From assembly GCF_032854445.1 (NCBI RefSeq), contig NC_088302.1, positions 35,532,191 through 35,596,190 on the forward strand: a DNA stretch of 64,000 nucleotides, given 5' to 3'. Both the position numbers and the translations under genes were made by a program. Origin of the DNA: Liolophura sinensis. Its lineage: Eukaryota > Mollusca > Polyplacophora > Chitonida > Chitonidae. Below, in pieces: positions 23,574 through 37,200 of this stretch (positions within the stretch are counted from its first letter, which is position 1; every line of letters starts with the position of its first letter). The notes below the pieces were generated by a model. The model had not been told where the DNA came from. It saw only the letters and a list, made by a program, of their open reading frames with translations, and did no database searches.

Positions 23574-23648
23574 CCATGAAGTGTTTACAATGCAGAAATG
23601 ATTTGTAGCTATGAAGTGTTTACAGTGCACTTGAAATGATTTGTAAAA
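23574..23648. repeat. Imperfect direct repeat, two ~36-bp units
   Basis: ATGAAGTGTTTACA(A/G)TGC followed by GAAATGATTTGTA occurs twice in tandem, with a TATATA run directly after. Confidence 0.7.
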
Positions 23649-25456
23649 GGTATATATATATATATGTATACATACATGTACATGCAAACATGTATATTAT
23701 GATGTTGGAGGGATCTAAACTAGCATTTTACAACTCCAGGCTGAAATCTGCTAATAACCCGTAAGATTGAAATATAAAATCTGACTGTTCAATCAAAAAA
23801 AAAAAAAAAAAGACCCTGAATGGCCTAAAGATTCCACCACCAAAGAGCATTCTTGGAGGCAATTAAATGTTATCAGATATGACTTCTGGTCCTAAACTTT
23901 ACATTTTCAAAGTAGGATATCATCCTACGTCTCAAATACCTCTCTATAGGTTGCATACATAGGAATTTATCATAATTATGTGGAAGTTAGTACCCTCATT
24001 AAGGGATCTCTTATGGCACACACTTCATGTTATTTATTGGAAACCATAAACATATGTGTGCTGTCTATACAAAAGTCTTGTATCTTTCCATCATCATAGG
24101 ATACTGTTGACTGCTTCTCGTCCATGGTTCCCATGTGTACAGGAAATGGGAAAAGTTATGGAAAATGAAGTATTCCTTAAAAAGGCATTGAATTTCTTGT
24201 AAATTTAATATATGGGTATGGAAAAACGTAAGTAACTACTGTTTGTCTATGGTACCATGTATAGTAGTTTATGAAATGTATGTATTGGGTTATGTTTCAT
24301 TGTTTGCTAATGGCTTAAATAGGCTATTCCAGAGATTTTTGGCAAAAATAATCGAGTGGATAGTGCGCATAAGTGTTTTCCAGAAGTGAAATGGCTGTGG
24401 CTATTGATTGCCCTGATTTCAGTTTATGTTTCAAGTTACCAAATGCTGTGTTACTTTGTTTACATTTCTGAAAAATATACAGAAGCAGTACCTCATTAAT
24501 AACTATATATCAGTCATAATTACCGACAATTTGTCTAGTAATTTGAATGCAATCTTCTTCGAGGTATATACATGTAGGAGCTCATGTTTTTTTTTTTTTT
24601 TGGTATGATTTATCTGTCTTTTGTTGTGATTACCTGTTTGCCAGTAAACATTGTCATTTGTCATTTGATAGGTGTAGCTTTTCAGGTGTTTTGTCCCTGG
24701 GCAGTGTTTAATCTCTGTGAGAAATTATAATACACTTCATTCTTTAGGTAGAGGATATTTTCTTCCATTCTTTTGTTTAGATAATATCTACACAGATATA
24801 TATATAGCTTTGTGATCTTTTATTTTCTTCTTCTGGGCCTTACCTGCCTGTACAACATATACCTGGGGGTACATCTATAATACCAGCTTTGTTGATGGCT
24901 GATTTCTTTAGGACTGTTTTTTTATACATTGAATGCAGTACTTGGTAAGGTCACGGCAGATCCTGTGTTTTATCAAGTTGGCCCTGATAAGGCTTCAGGA
25001 TATTTGAACCTATTGTAAATCTTACAAGCATTAAGGACGGATAGCCTGGCTATTTGCTACAAAAAGTCCCAGTGAGTTTACAGTTTTTTTTTCTTTTGCC
25101 AATCTAAACTTCTTCCTTTAATGATATAAGATGCAAGCATTTGCAAATTCCTGATTTGAATTTAGCAGCATATATCAATGTATGTTGTACAGTGCTGGAC
25201 AGCCCTTGTACAGTGTACATGTAGCTATGGGGCAGAAAGTATTCTGTTGCATGATCTCTGTTAGTTGCCAGTGAACCAGTCTGTAAACAATAGGCTTATC
25301 GAACGTTTTAGAACAACCACTTTACTAGTAAATCCTGTCAGAGTTTATAGGACAGATATATTACCTTCAACCATTCTTGACTTGCGATAATTCATTAAGA
25401 CACTAACCAAAGCTCTGGATACAAGCAGGTAAGTTCAAAGTTTTGAATTATACTAC

Positions 25457-25512
<56 letters not shown>

Positions 25513-25525
25513 TATATATATATAC
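25457..25525. repeat. (TA)n microsatellite
   Basis: GTGTGTATATA grades into more than 25 TA units, interrupted once by ACTATA. Intronic relative to first exon A. Confidence 0.95.
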
Positions 25526-28409
25526 AAGTATGCATGTTAAATTGTATCTTTGGTTATGTCTTCTTGCTATTTATATTTCAGTCTGCTTAGAGAATTAATA
25601 TCCAAGTTTTTTTTACTTTGCATGTTCGGCTCTTTATGGATATAATGGATGACCATAACATGTACAGCTATTTTCGTATTTAATACAAGGTCTTATGTCC
25701 TTAATCTATGGCTGTCACTGGTTCTCAATAACATAAACTGATAATGTGCTTTTACACATAATTTATCTATTGTTTTGAGTTTTAACAGCATCTAACCGGA
25801 TCAGAACTGTTAATTAACTTAAAGCAAGCGGCAGCGACATACACATATGCGGTAGAATAAGGTATACTTGTCATAATTCTTGTTCATAGTTCACTGACAG
25901 GCTTTAAAAGTCTGTGTGTATGTGTGCTTTTCTTAATTTTTTTGGTTCATACATACTGTATATGGTAGATTGCTAATCTTATGAATGTCAGGCCTGCAGG
26001 CTGACTGTACATTTATACCCTGACTTTTAACAAAATTGTCTGGGTTGTCAGAGCACCACCTTACCATTAAGTTAAGACATGTAAGTGAATTGAGGTACAA
26101 AAAGTGGCTACATACAGTAATTTCATTCTACCTTTATAGAAATATCAACGTGTTCAAGGCAGTGGAAGCAGTATGTAAAGGCTGCATGATGTGATCATTT
26201 GTGGTTGGGGGAACTCCCAGTATAATAGATCTACCTTTAGACCTTTAATTGGAAGATTTCCCCCCAGGAGGCTGGAGATAACCTCTTTATCTACAGGCTA
26301 GCATACCTATAATTCATGCTCCTGGGGGAAATTAAATCAGGCAGGAAATGAAGAAAAGTGTCCTTCATTGTCATACTCATGTATATATCAGCCAACACAA
26401 ACACATGTAAACATATATACTGCTTCTGGGCAAAAATGCAATTGCATGCAGTGTTAGTTTTTTATTTATTTATTTTTTGAGGGTGTTCTATTTTTAAGAC
26501 ATTTACTACACCAGGTGGTGGTACATAGAGGCCTGTAGCTTAATTAAGGCCAGCTTCAGGTAATTGCAGAGCAATTGGTGGTGGGGCTGGAAGAAGCCAG
26601 TGTGCTGTATAATTGTATTTAAGAGTAGAAACCTGCCCCCTATTTAGAAGTCTGGATACAGTGGCTTTATGTAGGTAGTATGTTACTTGAAGTTACATCT
26701 ACAATTTTCAGTTTTGGAATTGGGAACATTGTGAAGGTTACCTGAACTTACCATAACGTATATATTTAGGTGCAAATGAAATGTATAACCACAAATAACA
26801 TATGCGGGAAAAGTCCTGTTTGCCACAAGATGGTATCACTTAAAGTCAGTTGAGTGCCTCTAGTCACCTTTTTTGAAATTCAAACAAATAATGATTACAT
26901 GCATGCCTCATACATTGTGTAATATTTTCTTCTTTTTTGTATGTGTGAAGAAAACAGTGTTGTTTTTTGTATGACTTCATTCTCTCTCACTCCCAAGTGT
27001 ACACCTGTGGAAACCGTTTGTTAGCCAGACCCTAGGCCTTCTAAAGTTATCTGCCTGAGAGCTCAACTGTTTAGATTAAACAATCATGACACAGGAATCT
27101 GGGCTGGCGGGAAGGGATGATGAGGGTTGCCTTTTTCAGAGCTCACCTACTACTGAGACCTATATTCCTTCTGAAGGCAACAGTCACTTTTCTTCTTCAT
27201 TGATGGTCTTGAAGGTTTTGCTTGGTTTGCATTTGAGGAAGGGAAAGCAGTTATCAGACCCATAAACAGTAACTAATCCCCAGACCGTTATAAAGGGATC
27301 CAGGACCAGAGACTTGGGCAGTGTTTATTCCAAGTCCTCTGGAAACCTGTTTGTGCCTCTTCCACCTTATGCCCAGCCGGCAGGACTGTGGCTTATGACT
27401 CTGCTGTAAAGTCGGATTGTATTTCAGCTTGCCTGAACACTGAGGCGATGCTAGCCTGGGGGAGGGAGAGGAATATCAGCATGCTGCAGCTTATTACCTT
27501 AGCCAGTCACCTAACATGCTCTAAGCTGCGAGATGGCCCGCCTGGTATTGTTTGCCTGCTGATCAGTGCCCACTGTTGGCTTCTTTGTGGCCCATTGTAC
27601 TAGCGTGGTCAGAGTGATTGACACATCCTCATTGTTTTATTTCATGACATGTATGTTAAGGGATTAATTTGAACCTTGCACAGGCCAGCTCTTCCTCCTA
27701 GCTAGCACATGTGGCTTTTTGGATGTGGTTTGAGAAGCTGTGCCAAGATAGCTGTAGCTGGAGAAAGCTAAATAAGCTGTCAGATGAAAGAGGTGTGTTA
27801 AGATTGTGCCTATTGGCCGATTGTGGAGGTATTTTCTGAAGGTTGGGAACTTGATAACCTGGACATGTTGAGGTAGGTTTTATTTACTGTTGTGGTAAAC
27901 AGTATCCATACTTGCTATGATAACATCATATATTACTTCTGTAGCAGACTATTGGTTGGTGGATGTATTGGGTAGTGAAGGTTGAAAGTAAATCAGATCG
28001 TTCAACAACCTGCAGATTCTGTGTAAAATAGTATATACTACAGTAAAAAAAAAACTCAATGATATACATAAGGCTAGTCTCTCACATGTGTCATGTCTGT
28101 CAATCTGAGATCTCAGAAGCCACATGCATGTAGCTTGGTACATATATTAATAATTTTAGTTTTAATGTGTCATGATGGTAAAAAACTTGAAGAAAACAAA
28201 AAGTCAAATGAAAACCCTGCTATGTATATGTGGGTTTATTTGGACAGGTATATGATGTAACTCTCTTCTTCAACGTTTTAGTTATGTTCTATTAATTAAC
28301 ATAACTGCCCAGTTTTCCCAGTATATCAGCCCTTCATCATTCACCCTATACATGTAGGTTTGCCATGTGCTTTCTTGTTGTTTGTTCCTTAATTTACATA
28401 TTGTTAAAA

Positions 28410-28577
28410 AAACTTATTGTGAAGAACCATGGGGTCTAGAGAAATAATTTGCAGGGTTTTGAAGCTTGCATCTTTAGTGACACAAGCAAATTATGTTAGC
28501 ATCCTGTTCATAATTGTGTGCATAATTTCCACTGAAAAAAGTGCTTAAGTAGTTAAAAAGGTTGAAGATTTACAGTA
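28410..28577 (+). mobile_element. MITE-like element, copy 1 (left end decayed)
   Basis: Shares GAAGCTTGCATCTTTAGTGA, CACAAGCAAAT and TTCCACTGAA blocks and the right end AAAAGGTTGAAGATTTACAG with copies at 43170, 50419 and 60058. Confidence 0.7.
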
Positions 28578-29113
28578 ATCATTCTGTAATTGTATGATAC
28601 ACGTCTGATATTTGAAAAAGCGACTTAAACTGGTTCAGATGTTATTAATGTGTGACAAAATATTATAATTGTGAGTCTCTTTGTTTTTAAATGTACAGGC
28701 GATGAATGTATAAGCTTTGTTGGGTTTGAATATAAACATAGCCAAGGAAGACTGGCTCAAACATGTGTTGTCTCCCCTTAGTTATAAGGCAGTCAAACTC
28801 TGTTGAATGAAATTATACACAACTGATATTTACATGTAGCCTTAGGTGTACTCAGAAAAGGACTTCATCTTGTGTTACCTGAAAATGTACAGCTGGAACA
28901 CATATATTTCAAGTTTGATGGGTTTAAATGTTTAAAAAAAAAATCTACTAAAAGTTCTAATTTTTTCTTTCTTTAATGATGTTTGACTATTGGTTTAGAG
29001 TAGATAAAGGTGATGAAATCAAGTTCCCAGACTGACACAATGAGTTTATTGATCTTATATGAAAGCAATATTATTTGTTTTAATTGGAGGTGAGTTTTAT
29101 GACCTCTTTGGTT

Positions 29114-29380
29114 TGGGGACCTCTATAGCCAAGGTGGTTAGCTTGCCATCACAGTGCAATGAACCAGGAACATCTCACCAGTGCTGTCGCTGTGAGTTCA
29201 AGTCCAGCTCATAGTGACTTCCCTTCTTGCTGTACATTGGGAGATCTGCCAACAACCTATGGATGGCTGTGGTTTTCCACATCCTGGTTTCCTCCCACCA
29301 TAATACTGGCCGCCGTCATACGTATGAAATATTCTTGAGTACAGCAAAAAATGCCAATGAAATAAAATAATTTAATAAAT
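29114..29380 (+). mobile_element. tRNA-derived SINE, full length but diverged
   Basis: GGGGACCTCTATAGCCAAGG head, TGTGAGTTCAAGTCCAGCTC box-B region, TTTCCTCCCACCATAATACT and GGCCGCCGTCATACGTATGA, then ATTCTTGAGTACAG and an A/T-rich tail. Confidence 0.9.
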
Positions 29381-29522
29381 GCTGCGTCAAGAGCTTAATG
29401 GTTATAGCGTCTGTCTAAAAAATTGGGATACATAGGATCAAGCCCAGATCGGGTTATACCAAAGAAATTTTAGAGCAAAAAAATAGATCTGGTTGGCCTG
29501 GTGTCAGTATAATAAATGATTG
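29381..29522 (+). mobile_element. Second SINE-like element (tRNA-like head)
   Basis: GAGCTTAATGGTTATAGCGT gives a box-A-like start and GGATCAAGCCCAGATCGGGT a box-B-like end, followed by TTATACCAAAGAAATTTTAG and GGCCTGGTGTCAGTATAATA. This is a different family from the common SINE and directly abuts its tail. No perfect copy elsewhere in the window. Confidence 0.5.
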
Positions 29523-31964
29523 TCGAATGAAAATCTGTGGTTTTACACTTGTCAGCATTTTTGATATTTTATTTTAATTTCTGCATGTATTAGAGGATTT
29601 TAAATGTTTGTACTGGCAGTAACTTATGAGTACTCCTCTGAATAGTAGAACTGTAGACATTTGAAGTCCTGATTCCATTTCAAGCCCAGAATAAATCTTT
29701 TCACCTGTTTAGATTTCCAAAAACATAACTGAATTACGACTGAACAGATATCTAAACTATTTGTTACCTTTGGGCAAATAACCAGACTGTGGCAAAGTTG
29801 GATGTTCAATGTACAATGAATGAAACATGCCATATTCTTTATTACTTCATTTGCCATTTTTTTGGGTAATATTTGCTCAGCATTCATTGCATTGAGAACT
29901 ACTTTCCAAGACATGCTACATGTATGTGTTTTTTTTTTTTCTACCTAGCTTATGTTTTCTCCATAGACGACCACACATAACTTAGGCTGGTCATGTAGTT
30001 ACCCAGGTGCTTACTGACTACAAGTAGGGTAGTATTATGTAAGTTCTGTTTGATTTAAAGGGTGTTTCCTTGTACTTTAATAATGATGTACAACAACTAC
30101 TTGTACATGCATGTGTACATAAGATGGGCACAGTTTGATAGGTACATGTACATGTGGGCCAGTGGATGATATTGACGAACTCTCAGACTTAACACTTGTT
30201 TACTTTGTGAACTTTTGGCACATGAGCAAACAAGTGTTCCTGAAATCCTGTTTAATCTTGAACAGTGGGTTGACCATGATGTACTGTGCCCACAGTGTTA
30301 TTATCTATGGCCAAAGTAAACATGCATCTATCTCCCCATTGAAGTGTTGTGACTTACGCTGGAATGAAAATTAATGATTACTCGTTAAATTCAGTTTTTA
30401 TAAGCAGCTTGTAGATTTTAAGCTGTAACAACAGTAACAGTTCTGAATTTTGTTGAAATATTTCAGTATGAGTAATGTACAGTAGTATATTAGTTACATA
30501 CAGTTTTATGAGTTATTCATATAATTATGATTCTACTCAGTCTGGATCACAAACGATGTAGCAGAATCAAACATAAAAGGTATTAACAAGTGCTGTGCCC
30601 ATTTCTTACTTTTCTGAATAGATAATAGTTATACTATTAAATGAGGTGTTAGTCTTGGTATTTGGGTAACAATCTTTAGTTAACATCAGAAAAAAGCAGA
30701 CGAAGTACAAATACCTGATTTCCGTATTATACAGAGCTATTTCTGCGGTTAGGGATTCGCTGATGTCAGTTTGGATTATACATCTGCTGGGTAACCTTTA
30801 GTTCCTCCAAACTGCAGGTTTTATTTGGACAGGTTACTGCCAGCTTCCTCGTCAGATAGGCACTATTGTTTACATCTGTTCTCTGTACCTAATAGCTCAC
30901 AATAGCTGTACCTAAATATGTGGGCTCCTGTTTTTAGCCATTGCCATTTGAAACTAGGACATGTAGTATTTCAGGTGTTCTTCAGATGTTATCCACGGTG
31001 TAAACCAGTTACTGTAAATGACCACAAGTTTTATCCATGACTGAGTTTATAATGTTTTCCTGTTTCTGATAGTTCTATTTATCTCCGAAAGGTGTTTTGA
31101 GGTTTTCTGTGGAACTGGAAGGTAGGATTATATCCTACTACAAAAAGTGCAAGCTGTAGCCCCTAAAGTAATATTTCATGGCATTTATTTACTGCTAAAG
31201 ATGCCCTTTTTGGGCAAAATATATACACAACTGATGAACATTCAGGAATTAGGAGTATCTTTGCTAAAAACTAAGGGACCAGTTTGTGAAATATTTGACA
31301 TTTATAATTACTTCATTATTCTGCCTATTTTAATACTATTAAAATATTATTTTATACTTGTTGAAAGTTTGTCAATAACTTGCCAAAGGTTCGACAACAG
31401 TCAAGTAAATACATGTAAATCAAATGATGATGGTACCAGTAATATGTATACAAATGTTTTAGTTTATAGTGTATAGTGTATTTGGAATGGTACACTGATA
31501 GTGGTTTGTTGAGATGTTTGTATGACTTTATGTACATGTGCTGTACATCCACATACATCTCAACCTAGGCATGGGTTCAGTATTAGCCCTATTCAAAGGG
31601 ACGGGGACATATTGTTTAATCCTGTTGGGTGGCGCTAGTGTGAAGCAACACCTTGAGTTATTGTTAGGTCAACAATTCATGATGCAGTATCTACAGTGCC
31701 ACAATGTATCAGTTTCTATCATAACTGTCTTATTTGTGACGTCATTATTATCGGCAAATTTTACACCAATAAAATGATGTTCGAGTCCTGCTGTCAGGAA
31801 TTGGACAGGCCCTATGCCTTGTAAATGTTGGTGCTGTCTTGTGTGGTGTTGCATGAAGTTCACTAGGGACCATTTGTCTTCTACCATTAGGATGTTAATG
31901 TATGTCACACGTGAGAAAACTCATCATTAACTTGCCAGAGGTGGGTGGTTTAGAGTGAGCAACT

Positions 31965-32030
31965 TGGCTGCCATCATGTATGTAAAAAATTCTTGACTTT
32001 TAGTGTTTTACAACTATCAAATAAATAAAT
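31965..32030 (+). mobile_element. Degraded SINE 3' end
   Basis: GGCTGCCATCATGTATGTAA, ATTCTTGACTT and CAAATAAATAAA keep the order of the SINE 3' body. Confidence 0.5.
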
Positions 32031-34235
32031 GGCATGCATCGAATTAGTAATCTCCCAATTATACATGTTCTGATTAAAGGTGCAGTTTCATGCATGAAAG
32101 CAGTGGACATGTATGTGTACATGGGTGCCCATGAATTAGGCCAGCTAGCAGTCCCTGTATGTTAAACCCTGTGATTTAAAATGCATGTATGCAATTCTTC
32201 TTGTATGTGCACATGTTTTGTTATTAACCTCATGAAAAAACCATGACATCTGCATGTAACATTGGCTGTTACATGCACGTTAATGCCTGTGCATATTGCT
32301 TCTCCATTTGGTATTCAATGTGAGTTAGTATAGTGTACACGGTGAAGGAAATTTGTAATATAATGAAAGACAATAAAAATACAGATATTAATTAGTAGCT
32401 CTACTGAAATGTTGGTTTCCATATACTATATACACGAAAGATGAAAGTACATGTAGTATTTACTGTTTTGTTGGATAACACATTGTAGGATTTTTCTGTG
32501 GCTGAGTCCTAGTGAATGGCATTGTTCAGCCATGTGATGGAATGAAAGTGCATGTATCTGAATAGTTTGGAGTGGTAATAGAAGCACTGCATCAGTGGTC
32601 ATTTCCACCCTGGGGAGTGGGGTGGTCTGTCTGTCTACAATAGTTTGTGTGGTAGTGATGTGGATGGTACTGGAAGCTTCCTCAAACATGGCCAGCAAAA
32701 GCCTCTCCAGCTGATCAATACAGCAATTGATAAAGAGACTGTCACCTAGCAACACCAGTAGTCTGTCGGATTCCTCCCACTGACATCATACATCATCAAT
32801 TTCGCTTTGACCGCGTTAGCATTGAGCCCCAAGGGTTGTGTGGCTGACTTGTTTTTACTACAGCAGTGCGTAGCGCTTTACCAGCCCGATGCCTGAATGA
32901 AGCTTTGGTGGACAAACCACTACGATGAGAGAGCATGCGTGCGTCAGGCAGAGTAGTAGCGTGCTGTAAGCAAGGTTAATGACTTGCCCACTCTCTCACA
33001 GGTAACACCGCAAACTGGCTGGCTGAGGTCATCTACACCTGTGGTCACTCTAATCCCTCCACCCAGCCTTCGAGATGGACACTGGCCTTGCTTGATGTAT
33101 ATTTTATCTAAATTACCCCTGCAGCCTCAGGCCACTGTGTGTGGCCAGCATGACTTTTTTCTATGCGACAGGATTAGGGTGGGCAGGCATTTTTGAGAAG
33201 CGCCCAGATGTGGCTGGGTATGTTACAGGACTCTGACACCCTGGTGGTCATAGATAACCTGCTACTTCATATACTAGTATAATTGTTATTACTTGTTAAC
33301 ACCTGGCCAGGATTTAGGTTAGCTTTGCCTTAGCAAACATTTACATGTGCAGGTAAATGCACGGATATTGTAGTGATCATAGAGAGACAATGGGGACATA
33401 GGATTCAGTGTTAGACATATATCATTTGTATAACAAAAGAGTTGGAAGAAAACAGACCATATACATGGGTACACATGTTCGTGTATGTTTGGCAAAAGAG
33501 GCCAAAATAATATATTTTAATATTTCCATAGAGTGCACTTGTACACTTCATATATGGCCATATATTCAATGATGACAACCTAGCTCATCAGAATGGTACA
33601 GGTACCTTTTACACATGTAAATGCATACAGTGAGTCCACTTTATTTGTCTTAATGCTATTTTTAGGAACTTCTTAAACCTTTTCCAAATTCCGCATTAAT
33701 TCACTAAACGTTTAACCGACTAAAAGTCTTATCAAAAGAATCGTTATCAGCATTCATACTTTGTATATACTAATATACGAGTATTAAAATAGCACTTGAC
33801 ACATCTCGTTCAGTGCATCATATGGACAGTCTAGTGACCTTTGTTTGAGGGAATCTGGCCAGCTGATTTGTGTCTATTGAATGGAAGGACATATATTTAT
33901 GAGTGTTCTGGGTCTATCTGTCAAGTGGTGCCCCAACGACCAGCTGTTAGATGACCTCTGACAGTAGTAGCTGCATCAGGTACAGCTCATTATCATAATA
34001 TAGATTATATATGTAAGCAGGAGTATCGACCACCTCACGCTCAGGCTGCTGACTGGAGCTCTTCACGTGAGCAGATAGACCATACATTCCCAGTGCTGCT
34101 AAAGTGATTCAATATGGATTCCAAACTCCTCAGCCGGGTAACGAATGCTGCCATATATTAGAATTCAGAATCTCACAGATATTACCGGGACACCTTTCAA
34201 TACTGTCACAGACTAGCAGAATGTTTTAATCAGCC

Positions 34236-34253
34236 ATGGAGGACGATTTCGAG
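34236..34253 (+). CDS. First coding exon B of the CAP-Gly gene (MEDDFE)
   Basis: ATG in a strong Kozak context (CAGCCATGG), six codons, then donor GAG|GTAAGT in phase 0. It joins the exon at 39329 to read MEDDFEESRLPGLKRRSF. The short acidic start and strong signals make it the best-supported start. Confidence 0.7.
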
Positions 34254-37200
34254 GTAAGTTAGGCTGTGTGTTAGTTGTGTAACGAAGGAACCGCCAGACA
34301 TATGTGTACATAGGCAGATAAGACTAGGTGGTTGGGTGTGTACTACTGTACTGGCTTTGTTAGTCAGAGTACTGTGGCTGTGTAGGAAAGGCTTTTACAG
34401 GTAATGCTATATAATGAAAAGCTCTGTTTGTTTGACTTGTGTCTGGCTTGGTACTGCTCTTTCAAAAAAATAAAATAAAATTAAAAGTGAGTAATTCTAG
34501 TGGTGGGAAGAAATAGACATTTTATCCTCTGATATGGTGAAGAGAATATCTGTTGGTGTTGTTTGTAGTTCTTACACTTACACTACCTATATGAATGTTA
34601 GCATGAAAATTAATAGTAGTAAATATTATACATATACAGTACTCATGTACTGTACATTTAGTGGTTACTAATAAACATGTTGGCAGAAACTTCCACGCAC
34701 ATTTTTTATATAGTAAATGACTCGATAAAGCTGGGGATTTAAAATTTGATTTGAGTCTGCATCTGTTACGCAATTTTGTTTATTGCCAAGCCTTCACAGA
34801 CAGTCATGTGGTACCTCGCGCTGTTATACATTCAGTATACAGCGGTATGGGTCCTGTACATGCATGGTGTATGATATACATGGGAATGATTTACATTTAT
34901 TGATTGGGTTTTGGGGATCGAGCTGGTGTTTTCAATACACTTTGTATGGAGATTGAGATAACAGTGTTGTGCTTGGATATTTTTACTATGTTTGATTCAT
35001 GTGCGTAAACCTTTATATAGATCGGCACATAATTTAGATCAGTTGTAGGATTTCTTACATTCATAGTTTATATACACTTGTACATGTATGTATCTCCCTT
35101 AATGTGTCAATTTTGTCTTGGGAGTGGTGTGTATACATGTGGATTTATAATTTGTTATAATTTTTTAGATTTAAAAAAAGTTTTATTGATTTGAAAATGG
35201 GTTGCCATGGGTTGAAAGTGAGAAATTTTGCTGTTTATAGTTGTCGATATGGTTTACTCTGTGATTTTCTCACAGATAATTATTTTCCACCATTGTCTAC
35301 GGTATATGTGTCACTTTAATATATCACACACAGTTTACAACTAGTGTAACTTTTGCATGTTGTACTAGTAAGGATCATGAGCCTCTCACTAATGTGGTCG
35401 CTGTGAGTTCAAGTCCAGCTCATGCTGTCTTCCTCTCTGTCCGTACGTGAGAAGGTCTTCCAGCAAGCTGCGAATGGTCGTTGGGTTCCCCCGGGCTCTG
35501 CCCGGTTTCCTCCCACCATAATGCTGGCCATCGTGGTATAAGTGAAATATTCTTGAGTATTCTAATGTGTAGCCAAGTGTCCAAGGTGTGAAGCTTGAAT
35601 TTTAACTCATCAGTGATTAAATTTTTTATATTATGAAATTGGGACAAAGAATAGATTGACAGAGGCATTACTTATGGATAACAACTCTTGGATGTATTGT
35701 GTTGGCGACGTTTCGATGTAGGTTCTTACATTTTTATCAAACCATATGATCTATCTATACCATCCCAATTCCTAAATGCCTCTGAAAGAATGGGACAAAG
35801 AAGTAGTCAAAAAAAATTCGTCTTAAGGTAATATATATGTAGCTTGTTGACAGCAAGGCCTGAATTTTACAGCAGTGCTCTCTTGTTATTGTGAATAAAC
35901 TAAATAAATAGAAATACTAGACTGACCAACAGGTTTGTCCCCCAACCCGCTCTGGTTTCTCCCCCAACCTCCTCTGGTTTCTCCACACTTTCCCTCAGGT
36001 TTCTTCATACTCTCCCTCTAGTTTCTTTATACTCTCGCTCTGGTTCCTCCATACTCTCTCTCTTGTTTCGTCTAACTCTTGCACTGGTTTCTCCACATTC
36101 TCTCACTTGTTTCTCACAACTTTTCCTCTGGTTTTCCCAAGGACTCCTCATCGGATTTCTCCAGATTTTCAGGCTGGTTTTTTCACAAACCCTGACTGGT
36201 TTCTCCAGTCTCTTCCATTGGTTACAGTTAGGTGATAGCATAGCATTTGGGTTTTCATCAGTGACATGCACATGTAGGTGTTACTGTTTGCATGTGAGCT
36301 AAGTGCATGCAGAGCTGAAGACTCCTGTAAACAAAAAAAACAAAAAAAAAAACAAAAAAATAGGAAGCATTGTACACATGTAGAACTGTTTACAGGTACA
36401 TGTATTTTTAGCAAAATGCATGCGAGTGCTGCTACACTGCTTGATTTCGCATGTGAAGAGCTTCTGCAATGTTATATTGGTCATGCCTTTGGCATACTGG
36501 TTGATACTTTCATAATATACATTTACTTGTTGTTTTTAACTGCTTCAACAAAAAGCAGGCATTTTACATCTGTATAATAAGGGCTTAATACAAGAGGCCT
36601 GTATACAGTAATGTTGCAGGTGGTAATGATCTGGCTCATCCATGTAACAGTAGTGTTAGTTTTTAGTAACATACTTTATATTCAACTGCGCAGTAAACAA
36701 AGCTACTTATAGAGGACTCTATCTTTCTATTAAAACCAGATGCCTGCATGTGCTGTCTTTTGCTGTGGCAACACTGTTATTAAAAGAACAAGTTTTACTG
36801 GGCAAAATATATGTCCACATTATGCATGGGGATGCTGTTACTGTACTGATACATCAAGTTTCCCAAATGCATTAAAACCTGTGCTTTAAACAGAGGCATG
36901 GCCATGGCGTTGGTGAATCCAGTGATGAAGTCATGTGCATTGTACACTCTTAGGAATTACAGTAGCTGCAAGACCCTGTAAAGTCATATAACCTGACCAC
37001 AATACAGTAATTTGGACAGAATATGTGTATATAGAAGTGTCGGGTCTAATGAATGCATTTACAATGTCTATTCCTTTGATATTGGATCTGTAGGCATCCC
37101 ACATGTATTGCTGTACTTAATCAGTGTTTTAAAATTGAAACCACTTTATTGAAATTGAAAGTGGGACTGGCAAATCAGCAGTTTTATAGGTCATGTGATG

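Larger units (their letters stand above)
21997..34235 (+). other. Putative first intron A, no further exon recognised
   Basis: About 12 kb without a supported exon. It carries one full SINE (29114-29380), a second SINE-like element (29381-29522), one MITE-like copy (28410-28577) and degraded SINE tail at 31965-32030. Several GC-richer islands, for example 27000-27620 and 32800-33200, have no coding signature that could be recognised. Confidence 0.5.

Noticed and set aside
36005-36271. Minus-strand Arg/Glu-rich repeat protein
   Set aside because: The frame is open because the minisatellite unit is 24 bp; no start context, splice site or conserved unique part.
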